Shown here: piece by piece, positions 37,327 through 47,204 of the stretch
Layout of the letters: each line of letters starts with the position of its first letter
How positions within the stretch are numbered: the first letter of the stretch is position 1
NCBI GenBank assembly: GCA_026913215.1
Contig: JAPTYK010000001.1
Location: 1,612,001-1,676,000, forward strand
Reading direction: 5' to 3'
DNA length: 64,000 nucleotides
Source: Streptomyces diastatochromogenes
GTDB taxonomy: Bacteria; Actinomycetota; Actinomycetes; Streptomycetales; Streptomycetaceae
The notes under the pieces: model-generated
Seen by the model: the letters and a program-made list of their open reading frames with translations, nothing else
What the model was told of the DNA's origin: nothing
Database searches by the model: none
Program-made: the position numbers and the translations under genes

Positions 37327-38637
37327 TCAGCATTCGTCCTCGACCGTCCGGTCCCGGCCGGCGAGGGTTCCGATGATCATCTGCGGCACCATCAGGCCGC
37401 CCATGAGGACGATGGGCAGTCCCCAGCCGCCGCTGTGCTGGTAGAGCACGCCGACGAGGAGGGGGCCGGGGATGGAGATGAGGTAGCCGACGCTCTGCGC
37501 GAAGGCGGAGAGCCGGACGACGCCCGCGCCGGTGCGCGAGCGCATGCCGATCATCGTGAGGGCGAGCGGGAAGGAGCAGTTGGAGACGCCGAGGAGGACC
37601 GCCCAGACCCAGGCTCCGGAGGCGGGGGCGAGGAAGAGGCCGGTGTATCCGGTGAGTCCGCACAGGCCGAGGGCGACGACGATCGGGCCCTGGTTCTTCA
37701 TGCGGGTCGCGAGGCGGGGGATGACGAAGGCGAGCGGGACGCCCATGACCATGGTCACGGCGAGGAGCACGCCCGCGGTGGCGGCGGGGACGCCGGCGTC
37801 GCGGAAGATCTGCGGCATCCAGCCCATGGTGATGTAGGCGCCGGTGGCCTGGAGGCCGAAGAAGACGCCGAGCGCCCAGGCGGTGCGGCTGCGGGTGATG
37901 CGCGGCGCGGGGTGCCGGGGCCGCCTCGGGGCCGTGGCGGCCGGGAGCGCCGTGTCCGTGCCCCGGTCGCGCAGGAGCGGGAGCCAGGGCAGGACGGCGA
38001 CCGCGGCGAGGGCCGCCCAGACGCCGAGGCCCAGGCGCCAGTCGCCGCCGAGGGCGTCGGTCATGGGGACGGTCGCGGCGGCGGCGAGGGAGGTGCCGAG
38101 GGCGAGCGCCATGGAGTAGAGGCCGGTCATGCTGCCGACGCGGTCGGGGAAGTACCGCTTGACGATGACGGGCATCAGGACGTTGCTGACGGCGATGCCC
38201 ATGAGGGCGAGGGCGCTGGCGGCGAGGAAGGCGGCGGTGCCGGTCGCGAAGGGCCTCAGGAGGAGGCCGGTGAAGATCGCGGCCATGCCCGCGCAGACGA
38301 CGGCGGCGGGGCCGAAGCGGCGGGCGAGGCGGGGGGCGGTGATGCCGAAGACCGCGAAGCAGAGCGGGGGCACGGAGGTGAGGACGCCGGCGACGCTGCC
38401 GCTCATGTGGAGGTCCGCGCTGACCTCTTCGAGGAGGGCGCCGAGGCTGGTGATGGCGGGGCGCAGGTTGAGGGCGGCCAGGACGAGTCCGACGGCGACG
38501 AGGCCGAGGAGCCCGCGGCGCGGCGGGGCGGGGCGGCCCGGCGCGGGAGGGTCCCCGGCCGTGGTGGTCCCGGCCGGTCGTGCGGGGGTCTGCGCTGGTG
38601 TCGGGGCGGGGTCGAGGGTCTTCGGCTCGTCAGGCAT
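37327..38637 (-). CDS. MFS transporter, CynX/NimT family
   Basis: A 436-residue, 12-helix major facilitator protein of the cyanate/2-nitroimidazole transporter group. LAALNLRPAITSLGALLEEV in helix 1 is the family signature. PRLARRFGPAAVVCAGM is the loop 2-3 motif, SNVLMPVIVKRYFPDRVGSM is the loop between helices 4 and 5, and TGAYITMGWMPQIFRDAGV starts the second half. The first 35 residues are a Pro/Thr-rich cytosolic tail. Intact frame. Divergent from the FadR-type regulator and followed by the 38-residue partner. Probably an exporter or anion transporter; substrate unknown. Confidence 0.92.
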   Translation of the reverse strand: MPDEPKTLDPAPTPAQTPARPAGTTTAGDPPAPGRPAPPRRGLLGLVAVGLVLAALNLRPAITSLGALLEEVSADLHMSGSVAGVLTSVPPLCFAVFGITAPRLARRFGPAAVVCAGMAAIFTGLLLRPFATGTAAFLAASALALMGIAVSNVLMPVIVKRYFPDRVGSMTGLYSMALALGTSLAAAATVPMTDALGGDWRLGLGVWAALAAVAVLPWLPLLRDRGTDTALPAATAPRRPRHPAPRITRSRTAWALGVFFGLQATGAYITMGWMPQIFRDAGVPAATAGVLLAVTMVMGVPLAFVIPRLATRMKNQGPIVVALGLCGLTGYTGLFLAPASGAWVWAVLLGVSNCSFPLALTMIGMRSRTGAGVVRLSAFAQSVGYLISIPGPLLVGVLYQHSGGWGLPIVLMGGLMVPQMIIGTLAGRDRTVEDEC

Positions 38638-38662
38638 GAGTCCATCATAGAATCATGGGATG

Positions 38663-38676
38663 ATTGGTTGTCCAAT
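38663..38676. promoter_or_regulatory. Candidate FadR/GntR operator
   Basis: Palindrome attgg-ttgt-ccaat in the 154-bp gap between the divergent MFS and FadR genes, 26 bp from the MFS start. GntR/FadR proteins bind short palindromes of this size, so autoregulation and control of the transporter are likely. Confidence 0.5.
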
Positions 38677-38703
38677 GCTGAACAGTCCGATCATGGGCAC
38701 CCC

Positions 38704-38765
38704 GATCAAGGACACTCGGGATCACGGACACTCGGATCACGGACACTTCGATGACGGACACTCCG
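38704..38765. repeat. Four tandem copies of a 15-16 bp motif upstream of the FadR gene
   Basis: Direct repeats of gatcacggacactcg (gatcaaggacactcg, gatcacggacactcg, gatcacggacacttcg, atgacggacactccg). They end about 30 bp before the FadR start. A regulator-binding array is possible; alternatively they encode an N-terminal DHGHS-rich extension if translation starts upstream. Confidence 0.75.
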
Positions 38766-38791
38766 GTCTCGAACGAATGGGAAGGCGTTCC

Positions 38792-39513
38792 ATGGCCCTC
38801 GGTCACCCCCGGCGCACCGGTCTCTCCGACCAGGTGATCGCCGAGCTGCGGAACCAGATCACCTCCGGCGAGTGGCCGGTGGGTTCGCGCATCCCGACCG
38901 AACCCGAACTGGTCGAGCAGCTGGGCGTCGCCCGCAACACGGTGCGCGAGGCGGTCCGCGCGCTCGCGCACAACGGTCTGCTCGACATCCGCCAGGGCTC
39001 GGGGACGTACGTCGTCGCCACCAGCGAGCTGGCGGGCGTCATGCACCGGCGCTTCGCCGGCTCCGACCCCGGCACGTCGCCGAGCTGCGCTCGACGCTGG
39101 AGTCCGCGGCGGCCCGGTTCGCGGCCGGGCGGCGCTCGGAGCGGGACCTGAAGCAGCTGGACGCCCTGCTCCTGCGGCGCGAGGAGGCGTGGGAGTCCGG
39201 GGACGCGGAGCGGTTCGTGACGGTCGACGCGGCCTTCCACCACGCGGTCGTCGCCGCCTCGGGCAACGAGGTGCTGACGGAGCTCTACGCGGACCTGGGC
39301 GATCTGCTGCGGGACTGGCTGCGCGACGACATCGGACAGGTGCTGCGGCCGGAGAACCACATGGACCACGCGCGCCTGGTGGACGCGATCCGCGAGGGCG
39401 ACGCCGAGCGGGCCGGCACGGAGGCGGCCGGCTACCCCTTCCTGTGCCTCAGGAACCCCGTACCGGAAGCCGGCCGGGAGCGGGAGGAGCCGGGTCCGCC
39501 GGCTGGTGCGTGA
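38792..39513 (+). CDS. FadR-subfamily GntR transcriptional regulator (one frameshift)
   Basis: N-terminal winged HTH: GLSDQVIAELRNQITSGEWP, PTEPELVEQLGVARNTVREA and GLLDIRQGSGTYVVAT. C-terminal FCD ligand domain: ELRSTLESAAARFAAGRRSE, VDAAFHHAVVAASGNEVLTE and DHARLVDAIREGDAERAGTE, with the His residues used for a metal or ligand site. ATG 38792 was chosen as the family start; an in-frame upstream ATG at 38660 would add a His-rich tail. A G is missing near 39075 (GACCCCGGCACG). The stop at 39513 overlaps the convergent gene by 65 bp, so the real end may be earlier. It probably represses the MFS gene. Confidence 0.87.
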
Positions 39514-39868
39514 CCCAGGCGGACCGGACCTCCTTCCAGCAGCGCCCGGTGACCTGGGCGTAGTCGGCGGGTCCGACCTCCACGGGGGCGCTGTCGGTGT
39601 CGACGTCCCACCAGCGCGCGCACTCGACGTGGAGGCGGACGCGGTCGGTGCGGGGGTACGGATTGCTGCAGTGGGCGGTGACGTGGGAGCCCTCGACCAG
39701 GGTCCGGCAGGAGGCTTCGAAGTCCTGCGGCTCCCCGGCCGCCGGGGCGCCGGCGGGGAGCTCCTCGGTGGGGGCGGGAGCGGCCCGCACCTCGGCGGCC
39801 ACACCGGTCCCGGTGATCAGAACGGCGACGGAGGCGATCGCCCCGAAGCCGTGGCGTATCCCGCGCAT
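39449..39868 (-). CDS. Small secreted protein with four cysteines
   Basis: A 139-residue protein with a signal peptide (FGAIASVAVLITGTGVAAEV, cleaved about residue 29) and a mature part with four Cys (SCRTL, HCSNP, ECARW, RCWKE) likely forming two disulfides. The core RVRLHVECARWWDVDTDSAP looks like a conserved streptomycete secreted protein; no named domain is recognised. It ends inside the convergent FadR gene, which is unusual. An ATG at 39868 and upstream ggaggagg on the minus strand support the start. Function unknown, extracellular. Confidence 0.72.
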   Translation of the reverse strand: MRGIRHGFGAIASVAVLITGTGVAAEVRAAPAPTEELPAGAPAAGEPQDFEASCRTLVEGSHVTAHCSNPYPRTDRVRLHVECARWWDVDTDSAPVEVGPADYAQVTGRCWKEVRSAWVTHQPADPAPPAPGRLPVRGS

Positions 39869-39967
39869 GCCCGTACCTCCTCCCCGTCAGCAGCAGAACA
39901 TCACGCTCTGCCCCAGTCTGGGGTCGTTCGGGCTACTTTTCGACCCGTGCAGGAGTTGCGGAACGGC

Positions 39968-40009
39968 GAGGGCCGTGTGTCCGTCCCGGAGGACGGGCAC
40001 ACGGCCCTC
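39968..40009. terminator. Hairpin terminator after fabI
   Basis: 19-bp stem (gagggccgtgtgtccgtcc, one G-T wobble) with a 4-base loop, 19 bp beyond the fabI stop. Confidence 0.85.
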
Positions 40010-40027
40010 GGTCGTCGTGCGGAGCGG

Positions 40028-40804
40028 TTACGCGCCGATGGCGTGCAGGCCGCCGTCCACGTGGATGATCTCGCCCGTGGTCTTCGGGAACCAGTCCGAG
40101 AGCAGCGCGACGATGCCGCGGCCGGCCGGCTCCGGGTCCGCGAGATCCCAGGCCAGCGGGGAGCGGCTGTCCCAGACCGAGGCCAGCTGGTCGAAGCCCG
40201 GGATGGACTTCGCGGCCATGGAGCCGAGCGGGCCCGCCGAGATCAGGTTGCAGCGGATGTCCTGCTTGCCGAGGTCGCGCGCCATGTAGCGGCTGGTGGC
40301 CTCCAGGGCGGCCTTGGCCGGGCCCATCCAGTCGTACTGCGGCCAGGCGAACTGCGCGTCGAAGGTCAGGCCGACGACCGAACCGCCCTCGGACATCAGC
40401 GGCAGCAGCGCCATCGTCAGCGACTTCAGGGAGAAGGCGGAGACGTGCATGGCGGTGGCCACGGACTCGAACGGCGTGTTCAGGAAGTTGCCGCCGAGCG
40501 CGTCCTGCGGCGCGAAGCCGATGGAGTGCACGACGCCGTCGAGGCGGTCGCCCAGGTGCTCGCGGACCTGGCCCTCCAGGCGGGCAAGGTGCTCGTCGTT
40601 GGAGACGTCGAGCTCCAGGACCTTCACCTTGTCGGGGTGCGGCAGCTTCTTGGCGATGCGCTCGGTGAGCGTCGGCCGGGGCCAGGCGGTGAGGATGATC
40701 TCCGCACCCTGCTCCTGGGCCAGCTTCGCGGCGTGGAAGGCGATGGAGGACTCCATCAGCACACCGGTGATGAGGATGCGCTTGCCCTCGAGAATTCCGC
40801 TCAT
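40028..40804 (-). CDS. fabI: Enoyl-ACP reductase (NADH) FabI
   Basis: Final reduction step of each fatty-acid elongation cycle (FAS II). The 258-residue protein starts MSGILEGKRILITGVLMESS and has SIGFAPQ and the FabI-type active site Y157-x6-K164 in YDWMGPAK, not the YxxxK of other SDRs. The C-terminus VALLSDWFPKTTGEIIHVDG is characteristic. It follows fabG with a 5-bp gap, the same arrangement as mycobacterial mabA-inhA. FabI is the target of triclosan and isoniazid-type inhibitors. Intact frame; terminator just downstream. Confidence 0.96.
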   Translation of the reverse strand: MSGILEGKRILITGVLMESSIAFHAAKLAQEQGAEIILTAWPRPTLTERIAKKLPHPDKVKVLELDVSNDEHLARLEGQVREHLGDRLDGVVHSIGFAPQDALGGNFLNTPFESVATAMHVSAFSLKSLTMALLPLMSEGGSVVGLTFDAQFAWPQYDWMGPAKAALEATSRYMARDLGKQDIRCNLISAGPLGSMAAKSIPGFDQLASVWDSRSPLAWDLADPEPAGRGIVALLSDWFPKTTGEIIHVDGGLHAIGA

Positions 40805-40809
40805 GGTGA

Positions 40810-41619
<810 letters not shown>

Positions 41620-41769
41620 TCACTGTCGGGTCCCTACAGCCGGGGTCGTCACGGGCCGGCCGGCGGGTTCGCCCGGGGCGCACTCCGATGCGCGGACCCG
41701 GGCGCCCGTCCCGTGATTGACTTCCGGTTTCAGACCGCTGTCTTCCGATCGCCGAGAGCGAGGCCGCTC

Positions 41770-43292
41770 GTGGTCCATCAGATCGACCCTTCGTTCGTCG
41801 CGCTGCCCCTGCGGGCGCTCGCCGACGCCGCGCTCGCCCGAGCGCGCGCGCTGGGCGCCGAGCACGCGGACTTCCGTCTGGAGCGGGTGCGCAGCGCCTC
41901 CTGGCGGCTGCGCGACGCCAAACCGTCCGGGTCCTCGGACACCACGGACCTCGGCTACGCGGTGCGGGTGGTGCACGGCGGGGCCTGGGGCTTCGCGTCC
42001 GGGGTGGACCTGACGATGGACGGGGCGGCGCGGGTCGCCTCGCAGGCCGTCGCCATGGCCAAGCTGTCGGCGAAGGTGATCGCGGCGGCGGGCTCCGACG
42101 AGCGCGTGGAGCTGGCCGCGGAGCCGGTGCACGCCGAGCGGACGTGGATCTCCTCGTACGAGATCGACCCTTCTCCGTGCCCGCCGAGGAGAAGAGCGCG
42201 CTGCTCGCGGACTGGAGCGCGCGGCTGCTCGGGGCGGAGGGCGTGGCGCACGTGGACGCCTCGCTGCTCACCGTCCACGAGAACAAGTTCTACGCGGACA
42301 CGGCCGGCACCGTGACCACGCAGCAGCGCGTCCGGCTGCACCCGCAGCTCACGGCGGTCGCCGTGGACGGGACGACCGGCGAGTTCGACTCGATGCGGAC
42401 GATCGCGCCGCCGGCCGGGCGGGGCTGGGAGTACCTGACGGGGACCGGCTGGGACTGGGACAAGGAGCTCGACGAGATCCCGGGGCTGCTCGCCGAGAAG
42501 ATGCGGGCGCCGAGTGTGGAGGCCGGGCGGTACGACCTGGTCGTGGACCCGTCGAACCTGTGGCTGACGATCCACGAGTCCATCGGGCACGCCACCGAGC
42601 TGGACCGGGCGCTCGGCTACGAGGCGGCGTACGCGGGCACCTCCTTCGCCACCTTCGACCAGCTGGGCAAGCTGGCGTACGGCTCCTCGATCATGAACGT
42701 GACGGGTGACCGGACCGCCGAGCACGGTCTCGCCACCGTCGGCTTCGACGACGAGGGCGTCGAGGCGCAGTCCTGGGACCTGGTGAAGGACGGCACGCTC
42801 GTCGGCTACCAGCTGGACCGGCGGATCGCGAAGCTCACGGGCCTCGGCCGGTCGAACGGCTGCGCCTTCGCCGACTCCCCCGCGCACGTGCCGGTGCAGC
42901 GGATGGCGAACGTCTCGCTCCAGCCGGACCTGGGCGGTCTGTCGACGGAGGACCTGATCGGCGGGGTGGAGCGCGGCATCTACGTGGTCGGCGACCGCTC
43001 CTGGTCGATCGACATGCAGCGATACAATTTTCAGTTCACCGGCCAGCGCTTCTTCCGCATCGAGAACGGCCGGCTGGCCGGGCAGCTGCGGGACGTGGCG
43101 TACCAGGCGACGACCACCGACTTCTGGGGCTCGATGGAGCAGGTCGGCGGCCCGCAGACGTACGTCCTCGGCGGCGCCTTCAACTGCGGCAAGGCCCAGC
43201 CGGGCCAGGTCGCGGCCGTCTCGCACGGCTGCCCCTCCGCCCTCTTCCGGGGTGTGAACATCCTCAACACGACGCAGGAGGCCGGTCGATGA
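41770..43292 (+). CDS. tldD: TldD family metalloprotease (one frameshift)
   Basis: Larger subunit of the TldD/TldE (PmbA) protease. About 507 residues. The N-terminal domain has LADAALARARALGAEHADFR and YAVRVVHGGAWGFASGVDLT. The zinc motif HESIGHATE (HExxxH) holds the metal ligands and catalytic Glu, and the C-terminus includes TYVLGGAFNCGKAQPGQVAA. GTG 41770 starts VVHQIDPSFV. One base is missing near 42170, at DP-FSVPAEEK. It overlaps pmbA by ATGA. TldD/E degrade unfolded peptides and process peptide natural products such as microcins. Confidence 0.93.
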
Positions 43293-44677
43293 GCCGCGTC
43301 AGCAAGCCGTACGAGATCGTCGAGCGGGCCCTGGAGCTGTCCCGCGCCGACGGGTGTGTCGCCATCGCCGACGAGGAGTCCTCGGCCAATCTGCGCTGGG
43401 CGGGCAACGCGCTCACCACGAACAGGGTGACCCGGGGCCGCACCTCACCGTGGTCGCCACCGTCGACGGCGCCCGGGGCACCGCCTCCGGTGTGGTCTCG
43501 CGGTCCGCCGTGACCGTGGACGACCTGGAGCCCCTGGTGCGGGCCGCCGAGGCCGCCGCCCGCGCCGCCGGGCCCGCCGAGGACGCCCAGCCGCTGGTGG
43601 CGGGCGTGCCCGCCTCGCCGGACTTCACCGACGCCCCGGCGGAGACCTCCTCCGCCGTCTTCACCGACTTCGCCCCGGCGCTCGGCGAGGCCTTCGCACG
43701 CGCGCGTGCGGGCGGCCGCGAGCTGTACGGCTTCGCCAACCACGAGCTGACCTCCACCTACCTGGGCACGTCCACGGGGCTGCGGCTGCGCCACGACCAG
43801 CCCAACGGGACCCTGGAGCTCAACGCCAAGTCGCCCGACCGCTCGCGCTCCGCGTGGGCCGGGCGCTCGACCCAGGACTTCAGGACGTCGACCCGGCCGC
43901 GCTCGACGCGGAGCTCGCGACCCGCCTCGGCTGGGCGGAGCGGCGCATCGAGCTGCCCGCCGGCCGGTACGAGACGCTGCTGCCGCCGACCGCCGTGGCC
44001 GACCTGATGATCTACCAGCTGTGGTCCTCGGCGGCCCGGGACGCGGTGGAGGGCCGTACGGTCTTCTCAAGCCCGGCGGCGGCACCCGGCTCGGCGAGCA
44101 GCTCTCCCCGCTGCCGCTGACGCTGCGCAGCGACCCGAACGAGCCGGGCCTGGAGTCCTCGCCGTTCGTGATCGCGCACTCCTCCGGCGACGACTCCTCC
44201 GTCTTCGACAACGGTCTGCCGGTCGGGCCGGTCGACTGGGTGAAGGCCGGCGCCCTGGCGCACCTGATCACCACCCGGCACACCGCGGGACTGACCGGGT
44301 TGCCCGTGGCGCCCGGAGCCGGGAACCTGATCCTGGACGGCGGCGGCGAGCGCTCCCTGGAGGAGATGGTCGCCTCGACGGAGCGCGGCCTGCTGCTGAC
44401 CTGCCTCTGGTACATCCGCGAGGTCGACCCGGCGACGCTGCTGCTGACCGGGCTGACCCGGGACGGCGTCTACCTCGTCGAGAACGGCGAGGTGGTCGGC
44501 GAGGTGAACAACTTCCGGTTCAACGAGTCGCCGGTGGACCTGCTGTCGCGGGCCTCGGAGGCGGGCCGGACGGAGAAGACGCTGCCGCGCGAGTGGAGCG
44601 ACTGGTTCACCCGGGCCGCGATGCCCGCCCTGCGGGTGCCGGACTTCAACATGAGCTCGGTCAGCAAGGGGGTCTGA
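43289..44677 (+). CDS. PmbA/TldE family protein, TldD partner (frameshifted)
   Basis: Non-catalytic partner of TldD. After three repairs (near 43440, 43878 and 44070) it reads about 463 residues: SKPYEIVERALELSRADGCV, ELYGFANHELTSTYLGTSTG, DLMIYQLWSSAARDAVEGRT, TAGLTGLPVAPGAGNLILDG and ENGEVVGEVNNFRFNESPVD. No HExxxH motif, as expected for PmbA. Its ATG overlaps the tldD stop, so the two are made in equal amounts. The PmbA/TldD pair is a normal heterodimeric protease in actinomycetes; peptide substrates are not known here. Confidence 0.92.
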
Positions 44678-44736
44678 CCCGCCTAGACTGATCGAGACAA
44701 CTATTACCTTTAAGCATCACGAGGAGACGGACGATC

Positions 44737-46005
44737 GTGACGGACATCGTCGACGAGCTGAAGTGGCGCGGGCTGTTCGCCCAGTCCACCGATGAGGACG
44801 CACTGCGCAAGGCTCTCGCGGACGGTCCCGTCACGTTCTATTGCGGTTTCGACCCGACCGCGGCCAGTCTCCACGTCGGCCACCTGGTCCAGGTCCTCAC
44901 CGTCCGCCGGCTCCAGCAGGCCGGGCACCGGCCGCTGGCGCTGGTCGGCGGGGCCACCGGGCAGATCGGTGACCCGCGGCCGACGGCCGAGCGCACCCTG
45001 AACGACCCCGAGACGGTCGCGAACTGGGTGAACCGGCTGCGCTCGCAGATCGAGCCCTTCCTCTCCTTCGAGGGGGAGAACGCGGCGGTCATGGTGAACA
45101 ACCTGGACTGGACCGCCGGGATGTCGGCGATCGAGTTCCTGCGGGACATCGGCAAGCACTTCCGGGTCAACAAGATGCTGACGAAGGACTCCGTGGCCCG
45201 GCGCCTGGAGTCCGAGCAGGGCATCAGCTACACCGAGTTCAGCTACCAGCTGCTCCAGGGCATGGACTTCCTGGAGCTGTACCGCCGTTACGGCTGCACG
45301 CTCCAGCAGGGCGGCTCGGACCAGTGGGGCAACCTGGTGGCCGGCCTCGACCTGATCCACCGCCTGGAGCCGGGCGCCGAGGCGCACGCGCTGGCGACCC
45401 CGCTGATGGTCAAGGCGGACGGCACCAAGTTCGGCAAGACCGAGGGCGGGGCCGTCTGGCTGGACCCGGAGATGACCACGCCGTACGCGTTCTACCAGTT
45501 CTGGCTGAACGTGGACGACCGGGACATCTCGACGTACATGCGGATCCTGTCCTTCAAGTCCCGCGAGGAGCTGGAGGAGCTGGAGGCGCAGACCGCCGAG
45601 CGGCCGCAGGCGCGGGCCGCGCAGCGGGCGCTCGCCGAGGAGCTCACCACCCTGGTGCACGGCGCCGAGCAGTGCGCGGCCGTCATCGGCGCCTCCAAGG
45701 CGCTGTTCGGTCAGGGCGACCTGGCCGAGCTGGACGAGCCGACGCTCGCCGCCGCGCTCTCCGAGCTGCCGCATGCGCGCGTGTCCGAGCTGGGCCAGGT
45801 CGTGGACCTGTTCGCCGAGGTCGGTCTCGTGGCGAGCAAGTCGGCGGCGCGCCGCACGGTGAAGGAGGGCGGTGCCTACGTGAACAACGTGAAGGTGACC
45901 GCCGAGGACGCCGAGGTGGCGGCGGAGGAGCTGCTGCACGGCCGCTGGCTGGTGCTGCGGCGCGGCAAGAAGAACCTGGCGGCGATCGAGTTCGCCGGCG
46001 AGTAG
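44737..46005 (+). CDS. tyrS: Tyrosyl-tRNA synthetase
   Basis: Class I aminoacyl-tRNA synthetase, 422 residues. The HIGH motif is HVGH at 46-49, tyrosine-binding residues lie in [20 protein letters not shown] and [10 protein letters not shown], and KFGKT is the KMSKS loop. The S4 RNA-binding domain ends the protein ([20 protein letters not shown]). GTG 44737 has GAGGAGACGG upstream. No T-box structure is evident in the 59-bp leader. Intact frame. Preceded by pmbA, followed by a strong terminator. Confidence 0.97.
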   Translation: MTDIVDELKWRGLFAQSTDEDALRKALADGPVTFYCGFDPTAASLHVGHLVQVLTVRRLQQAGHRPLALVGGATGQIGDPRPTAERTLNDPETVANWVNRLRSQIEPFLSFEGENAAVMVNNLDWTAGMSAIEFLRDIGKHFRVNKMLTKDSVARRLESEQGISYTEFSYQLLQGMDFLELYRRYGCTLQQGGSDQWGNLVAGLDLIHRLEPGAEAHALATPLMVKADGTKFGKTEGGAVWLDPEMTTPYAFYQFWLNVDDRDISTYMRILSFKSREELEELEAQTAERPQARAAQRALAEELTTLVHGAEQCAAVIGASKALFGQGDLAELDEPTLAAALSELPHARVSELGQVVDLFAEVGLVASKSAARRTVKEGGAYVNNVKVTAEDAEVAAEELLHGRWLVLRRGKKNLAAIEFAGE

Positions 46006-46012
46006 GGGATCA

Positions 46013-46061
46013 CGGCGGGAGGCCCGGTACGCGCGCGGTGCGCGTACCGGGCCTCCCGCCG
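46013..46061. terminator. Strong bidirectional terminator after tyrS
   Basis: Perfect 21-bp stem (cggcgggaggcccggtacgcg) with a 7-base loop between tyrS and the convergent GlsB gene. Confidence 0.93.
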
Positions 46062-46065
46062 TTCC

Positions 46066-46341
46066 TCAGGCGCGCTGCTTGCTGCGCCGCATCGAGGCCC
46101 ACAGCATGTCGCCCACGCCGACCACGGCGACGGCCCCGATCAGCTGGAGCAGGTGCCGGGTCCAGTCGATGCCCCGGGTGTCGTTGACTCCGATCCAGGT
46201 CGCGACCGCGTTGCCGAGCACGCTGCCGAGAATGCCGAACACGGTCGTCAGCCACAGCGGGATCTGCTGCTTCCCCGGCAGGATCGCCTTCGCGATCAGA
46301 CCGAGGACGAGTCCCACGATGATCGCCCACAACCAACCCAT
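46066..46341 (-). CDS. GlsB/YeaQ/YmgE-family membrane protein
   Basis: A 91-residue membrane protein related to transglycosylase-associated/GlsB stress proteins: MGWLWAIIVGLVLGLIAKAI, LPGKQQIPLWLTTVFGILGS and GNAVATWIGVNDTRGIDWTR, followed by a last helix and a basic tail. Three hydrophobic segments. The family is induced by general stress in several bacteria, with no known biochemical role. Intact frame; single gene with its own promoter. Confidence 0.88.
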   Translation of the reverse strand: MGWLWAIIVGLVLGLIAKAILPGKQQIPLWLTTVFGILGSVLGNAVATWIGVNDTRGIDWTRHLLQLIGAVAVVGVGDMLWASMRRSKQRA

Positions 46342-46510
46342 CGTCGCCTCCTAGTGCTCACGTGGGGCCAGTCTCGGGCCATCGGCCATTCGGCGCATGT
46401 CGGACAGCGCCGTACGTGCCCCGGTCTCGTCGGCTCCGGAGGGCGGGCGTACGGTGGAACGAGGTCCGGGCCAGGGAGGGTCCGGCACGACCGGTGGGTG
46501 GTGGACGGCG

Positions 46511-46837
46511 ATGCCGAAGCGTGGCGGGACCGAGGTCTTCCGGATCACGGGGGCCCGGCAGGGGCTCGCCGACGACGTCCGGGGACGTCAGCGGCGCTAC
46601 GTCATCTCGATGACGGTCCGGACACTCTCCGTGATCGCCGCGGCGGTGCTGTGGAACGTGGAGCGGCACATCGCCTTCGTGGCGCTGGGCCTGGGCATCC
46701 TGCTCCCCTACATCGCGGTGGTCATCGCCAACGCGGGACGCGAGACGGCTCCGTCCCTTCCCTCCACCTTCGTCCCCCCTCCGGTGCGCCCGGCGCTCGA
46801 CGCCCCGAACCTCAAGAAAAGCTCAGATCAATCATGA
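46511..46837 (+). CDS. DUF3099 domain membrane protein
   Basis: A 108-residue protein. MPKRGGTEVFRITGARQGLA, then DDVRGRQRRYVISMTVRTLS and two close helices (VIAAAVLWNVERHIAFVALG, LGILLPYIAVVIANAGRE) are the actinobacterial DUF3099 pattern. The tail is Pro-rich. ATG 46511 was chosen for that N-terminus; longer upstream starts in the same frame lack conservation to my eye. Function unknown. A hairpin at 46913 ends the transcript. Confidence 0.85.
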   Translation: MPKRGGTEVFRITGARQGLADDVRGRQRRYVISMTVRTLSVIAAAVLWNVERHIAFVALGLGILLPYIAVVIANAGRETAPSLPSTFVPPPVRPALDAPNLKKSSDQS

Positions 46838-46912
46838 CGATCCCGTGCACCGCACCCCATGTGCCGTGACATACTGCCTACGCGCTCCGCATCCCCCGTC
46901 GGAGCGACGGAC

Positions 46913-46950
46913 CGATGCCGGGCAGCTCCCCCCGTGGCTGCCCGGCATCG
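46913..46950 (+). terminator. Hairpin terminator after the DUF3099 gene
   Basis: Perfect 14-bp stem cgatgccgggcagc with a 10-base loop, followed by ctgttgctgg; it ends 21 bp before the next start codon, so it could also act as an attenuator for that gene. Confidence 0.7.
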
Positions 46951-46971
46951 CTGTTGCTGGACAATGACCGG

Positions 46972-47190
46972 GTGAGCGAAGAGAAGCCGATCTGTTCCGC
47001 CAAGGGCTGCCGCGCCGACGCCGTCTGGGTCCTCGCGTGGAACAACCCCAAGCTGCACACGCCCGAGCGCCGCAAGACCTGGCTCGCGTGCGAGGAGCAC
47101 CGCGAGCACCTCTCCCAGTTCCTGGGGGTACGGGGCTTCCTGAAGGACGTCGTGCCGCTGGCCGACTGGGAGTCCGAGGAGACCCGCTAG
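46972..47190 (+). CDS. Small Cys/His-rich protein, possible zinc finger
   Basis: A 72-residue protein: PICSAKGCRADAVWVLAWNN at the start, then TPERRKTWLACEEHREHLSQ. Two Cys at about residues 8 and 13 and a CxxH further on make a CxnC...CxxH zinc site likely. No signal peptide. I know such proteins as conserved Streptomyces hypotheticals, sometimes mislabelled acetone carboxylase. The GTG at 46972 (VSEEKPICS) gives the compact form. It converges with moaA. Function unknown. Confidence 0.75.
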   Translation: MSEEKPICSAKGCRADAVWVLAWNNPKLHTPERRKTWLACEEHREHLSQFLGVRGFLKDVVPLADWESEETR

Positions 47191-47204
47191 ACCTCGGCCG
47201 GGCC

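Noticed and set aside
37435..38754. Long plus-strand frame opposite the MFS gene, and similar ones opposite ActP (48834-50045) and opposite RecN (5791-7416)
   Set aside because: Asp/Glu/Gly-rich shadow frames typical of high-GC DNA, with no domain and complete overlap with clear membrane protein or RecN genes.
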